Shown one piece after another: positions 61,461 to 64,000 of a stretch of 64,000 nucleotides of DNA (positions are counted from its first letter, which is position 1; each line of letters starts with the position of its first letter). The stretch is taken from positions 43,792-107,791 of the forward strand of contig NZ_UWFN01000098.1 in the NCBI RefSeq assembly GCF_900602065.1, in the 5' to 3' direction. The notes under the pieces were generated by a model that was not told the origin of the DNA, searched no databases, and saw nothing but the letters and a program-made list of their open reading frames with translations. Made by a program: the position numbers and the translations under genes. This stretch comes from Pseudomonas viridiflava (GTDB taxonomy: Bacteria; Pseudomonadota; Gammaproteobacteria; Pseudomonadales; Pseudomonadaceae).

Positions 61461-62570
61461 ATGAAAAACAAGCGCCTTTTCAGTTCATTTCTGATGGCCG
61501 GTTATGAGTGCTCGACTCAGCGTCGAAAGGACGGTTTGAGGCTGGATTTACTCACCATGACGGGACACGCCAGATGGGTTGATAAAGACTACGCTCAACT
61601 CGCCGGGCTGGGCATTGGCTGCGCACGAGACGGGCTGCGCTGGCATTTGATTGAAACGCAGCCGTACCACTACGACTGGAGCAGCTTTTTGCCGATGTTG
61701 CGGGCTGCCAGGGATTATCACATTCAGGTGGTTTGGGACCTGTGTCATTACGGCTATCCCGACGGTCTGGATATCTGGCGTCCGGAGTTCGTCGAGCGTT
61801 TTGCCCGGTTCGCGGGTGCTGTGGCCAGGTTGATGAAGGAGGAGGGGGTTGATGATCCATTTTTTTCGCCCCTTAACGAAGTGTCCTTCTGGAGCTGGGC
61901 GGGTGGCGAGGTCGGCTATTTCAACCCAGGCATGTGTGGGCGAGGACAGGAACTCAAGCATCAACTGGTGCGCGCAAGTATTGCAGCTACCGTAGCCATT
62001 CGTGAGCAGGTGCCTGCCGCGCGGTTTGTGCAATGCGAGCCGTTGATCAACGTCAGGGCTGCTTCAAGTCGGACCGATGAGGTCAACAACGCAGAGCGTC
62101 ATCGGCTTTCGCAGTTTGAAACGTGGGACATGTTGGCGGGGCGTCAGTGGCCCGGGCTGGGTGGGCGTGAAGAGTATCTGGACATCATCGGTGCCAATTT
62201 TTACCCGCATAACCAATGGTTCCTGAATGGCGTGAAGATCCTGCGGGGCGATCGTCATTTTCGTCCACTGGCGGGCATGCTCAAGGAGTTGCAGCAACGC
62301 TATCAAAGGCCGCTGCTGATTTCAGAAACCGGCGCGGAGAGTGATGAGCGTGTGCCATGGCTGAGTTACATCAGCGAGCAGATTGCCCTCGCGCAACAGA
62401 GGGGCGTCGTGGTTGAGGCGCTGTGTTGGTATCCATTTCTGGATTATCCCGGTTGGGACGACGGCCGATACTGTCCCGCTGGTGTATTCGGCTATGCGGA
62501 TGGCGAGGGTCATCGCGCGTCGTATCACCCATTGCATGTACAGATGCAGGCGTTGCAGAGGCAAACGTGA
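61461..62570 (+). CDS. Glycoside hydrolase, clan GH-A (beta-glucosidase-like)
   Basis: 369 residues without signal peptide. TIM-barrel glycosidase signs: GIGCARDGLRWHLIE, IQVVWDLCHYGYPDGLD, the acid/base Glu140 in FSPLNEVSFWSW, YLDIIGANFYPHNQWF, and the probable nucleophile Glu289 in LLISETGAESDE. The pattern is GH1-like but shorter than typical beta-glucosidases (about 450 residues). It lies 37 bases after glf (AGGGGG as Shine-Dalgarno), so it may trim or cleave the galactofuranose-containing product. Substrate unknown. Confidence 0.82.
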   Translation: MKNKRLFSSFLMAGYECSTQRRKDGLRLDLLTMTGHARWVDKDYAQLAGLGIGCARDGLRWHLIETQPYHYDWSSFLPMLRAARDYHIQVVWDLCHYGYPDGLDIWRPEFVERFARFAGAVARLMKEEGVDDPFFSPLNEVSFWSWAGGEVGYFNPGMCGRGQELKHQLVRASIAATVAIREQVPAARFVQCEPLINVRAASSRTDEVNNAERHRLSQFETWDMLAGRQWPGLGGREEYLDIIGANFYPHNQWFLNGVKILRGDRHFRPLAGMLKELQQRYQRPLLISETGAESDERVPWLSYISEQIALAQQRGVVVEALCWYPFLDYPGWDDGRYCPAGVFGYADGEGHRASYHPLHVQMQALQRQT

Positions 62571-62575
62571 TCCTT

Positions 62576-62646
62576 GTAGGAGCTGCCGCAGGCTGCGATG
62601 GCTGAGGGGCTGGGAGATTGCTTTCGCAGCCTGCGGCAGCTCCTAC
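62576..62646. repeat. REP-type inverted repeat
   Basis: Perfect arms beginning GTAGGAGCTGCCGCAGGCTG (62576-62598 and 62624-62646) between two convergent genes. Confidence 0.85.
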
Positions 62647-62651
62647 AGAAC

Positions 62652-63245
62652 TTACTGTGAATAACTCGCCAGCTTTTGCTCCAAAGCCAGTTTCATCTCG
62701 GGCCATTCCGTATCGATAATGCTGAAACGTACCGAGTTACGCTTGCGGCCATCGGGCATGATCCTTTCGTGGCGCACGATGCCTTCTTGAGTGGCACCAA
62801 TACGCAGAATCGCAGCGCGTGATTTTTCGTTGAGCTCGTCAGTGGTGAACTGCACCCGTACCGCGTTCATCACCTCAAAGGCGTGACAAAGTAGCAGGTA
62901 TTTCGCCTCGGTATTTACGCTCGAACGTTGCGCGGATTGAGCCAGCCATGTGTGACCGATTTCCATCTTTCGGTTGGCTCGATCAATCTTCCAGAACCGT
63001 GTGCTGCCCAAGGCTTCCTGCGTCTCGCGCCGAACAATCAGAAATGGCATAACAGTCCCGGATTGCAGGCCCTGCATGGCTTTGTCGAGATACTGATCGA
63101 CCGTATCCGGCCCCGGAATAACCGTCATATTCATGTTCCACAACTCGCCATCGGCTGCGGCGCGGAGCAGGGCAGGGGCATCATGTTCAGTGAGCGGGCG
63201 CAGCTCGATAGTCTGGCCGATCAGGGTGGGAGTGTGCTCGTTCAT
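62652..63245 (-). CDS. GNAT N-acetyltransferase
   Basis: 197 residues from ATG 63245; another start ten codons upstream is possible and neither has a strong Shine-Dalgarno. RimJ/RimL-like pattern: QTIELRPLTEHDAPALLRAA, EALGSTRFWKIDRANRKMEIGHTWL, SVNTEAKYLLLCHAFEVMNAVRVQF, and NEKSRAAILRIGATQEGIVR. It resembles the GNAT group that acetylates aminoacyl nucleotides or ribosomal proteins; substrate unknown. Confidence 0.87.
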   Translation of the reverse strand: MNEHTPTLIGQTIELRPLTEHDAPALLRAAADGELWNMNMTVIPGPDTVDQYLDKAMQGLQSGTVMPFLIVRRETQEALGSTRFWKIDRANRKMEIGHTWLAQSAQRSSVNTEAKYLLLCHAFEVMNAVRVQFTTDELNEKSRAAILRIGATQEGIVRHERIMPDGRKRNSVRFSIIDTEWPEMKLALEQKLASYSQ

Positions 63246-63354
63246 GGCGATTGTGATCACGGGGCAGTGGGGCATGCATCGTAGGGCCGCCCGGCTTTTT
63301 CAGGCAAGTTTTCATCCTTACCTGTACTCTCCCAGATTGATCTCAATCCTGTCG

Positions 63355-63429
63355 CTCACCGAGGTTACGAGGCCAGCGATGGAGGTTTGCCTGACACGCC
63401 GCTATCGCTGGCCTCGTAACCTCGGTGAG
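63355..63429. repeat. REP-type inverted repeat
   Basis: Perfect 26-base arms beginning CTCACCGAGGTTACGAGGCC (63355-63380 and 63404-63429). Together with the terminator at 63503 it fills the 309-base gap 63246-63554. Confidence 0.85.
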
Positions 63430-63502
63430 TTCCTACAGGTCCAAGTTTGCTGCGCGACAGCACTGTGTCAGGGAAAAGGCGTACGGATCGGAAAACAGCC
63501 AC

Positions 63503-63531
63503 AAAAAAGCCCGCTCTAAAAAGCGGGCTTT
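63503..63531 (-). terminator. Rho-independent terminator of ycaC
   Basis: Stem AAAGCCCGCT (63506-63515) / AGCGGGCTTT (63522-63531), with an A-run on the left giving T's on the minus strand. It lies 24 bases after the ycaC stop. Confidence 0.9.
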
Positions 63532-63554
63532 GTTATTTGCTCACTACAACTCGA

Positions 63555-64000
63555 TCAACGAGCAGTCAGCGCCGAGTAGCTGTTCATCAGGTTGCGGTAG
63601 TTCGGGATACGCTGGGACAACAGGTTGCCCAGGCCTTCGATATCGTTGCGCCAGTCGCGTTGCAGCTCACAGGCCACCGAGAACCAGTTCATCATCTGCG
63701 CGCCCGCTTGGGTCATGCGGTTCCAGGCAGCTTGCTGCACCGCAGTGTTGAAGGTCCCGGACGAGTCAGTCACCACGAACACATCAAACCCTTCAGCCAG
63801 TGCCGACAGCGTCGGGAAGGCTACGCATACATCAGTCACCACACCGGCAATGATCAGTTGCTTGCGGCCGGTAGCCTTGATCGCTTTGACGAAATCTTCG
63901 TTGTCCCAAGCGTTGATCTGACCAGGGCGAGCGATGTAAGGAGCATCCGGGAACATCTCTTTGAGCTCTGGTACCAGCGGGCCGTTAGGACCTTGTTCGA
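63555..64000 (-). CDS. ycaC: YcaC-type isochorismatase-family hydrolase (5' partial)
   Basis: The frame is open to the window end, so the N-terminal part is missing. The visible 148 residues start EQGPNGPLVPELKEMFPDAP and continue IARPGQINAWDNEDFVKAI, KQLIIAGVVTDVCVAFPTLSA with the catalytic Cys, EGFDVFVVTDSSGTFN and FSVACELQRDWRNDIEGL. These match YcaC of E. coli and Pseudomonas very closely. The physiological substrate of YcaC is unknown. It is related to the isochorismatase at 32818. Confidence 0.92.
   Translation of the reverse strand, partial: EQGPNGPLVPELKEMFPDAPYIARPGQINAWDNEDFVKAIKATGRKQLIIAGVVTDVCVAFPTLSALAEGFDVFVVTDSSGTFNTAVQQAAWNRMTQAGAQMMNWFSVACELQRDWRNDIEGLGNLLSQRIPNYRNLMNSYSALTAR

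Overview
The window looks like a chromosomal segment of a Pseudomonas species, probably from the syringae/fluorescens side of the genus. The evidence is a PsmE-type bifunctional mannuronan C5-epimerase/acetylhydrolase gene, many REP-type inverted repeats of the GTAGGAGC / TGTGGGAGC kind between genes, and the overall gene repertoire (YcaC, NfsB, YghU, RidA, LysR-oxidoreductase pairs). No rRNA, intact tRNA, CRISPR array or intact insertion sequence was seen. The species cannot be fixed from this sequence alone.

Layout. 1-2.4 kb is a copper-handling block: a PepSY membrane protein (5' end outside the window), a SCO1-type copper chaperone and a PCu(A)C chaperone, preceded by a strong palindrome. 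3.2-7.1 kb holds a LysR regulator divergent from a three-gene redox operon (medium-chain reductase, secreted yellow/MRJP-like protein, nitroreductase). 7.5-13.2 kb is one 1872-residue secreted alginate-modifying enzyme. 13.6-16.7 kb pairs a periplasmic HIU hydrolase and a HbpS/GlcG-like protein with a divergent OmpR-type two-component system; a box resembling the E. coli CusR/HprR site lies between them. 16.9-20.3 kb has a short orphan histidine kinase, an AraC regulator, a solute-binding protein and a lipoprotein.

20.5-22.0 kb is an AT-rich single-gene insertion encoding an unrecognised protein with a PD-(D/E)xK-like nuclease signature. 22.3-26 kb holds a DoxX/DCC pair, a TetR-MFS efflux pair and a DJ-1/PfpI protein. 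26.2-30.5 kb has a very large GAF/PAS hybrid histidine kinase, a small four-helix membrane protein and a decayed IS3-family remnant. 30.6-39.6 kb is a run of regulator-enzyme pairs: ArsR with a quinone reductase and an ABM monooxygenase; LysR with isochorismatase and ABM; LysR with a quinone reductase; a further isochorismatase; and AraC with an EamA transporter.

40.0-44.0 kb is an AT-rich cassette of unrecognised genes, mostly envelope proteins. It includes two large diverged paralogues (one membrane-anchored, one lipoprotein) and a 28-codon ORF with a strong Shine-Dalgarno. It is the best candidate here for an undescribed system. 44.2-55.5 kb returns to core-like metabolism and regulation: FAD-linked dehydrogenase, VOC protein, PAS hybrid kinase, DUF1203, EamA, NmrA/HxlR and Old Yellow Enzyme/LysR. 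55.6-57.6 kb has a candidate small RNA or tiny-protein transcript, RidA, a 180-bp direct repeat and YghU. 57.7-62.6 kb is a galactofuranose-type sugar cluster (galE, glycosyltransferase, glf, glycoside hydrolase). The window ends in a GNAT gene and a truncated ycaC.

The genes share two themes: sensing and detoxification of reactive or electrophilic compounds (many small reductases, each beside its own regulator, often with a visible operator palindrome) and envelope/exopolysaccharide modification. Start codons were chosen by Shine-Dalgarno position and family N-termini. All functions are read from motifs by eye, without database searches.
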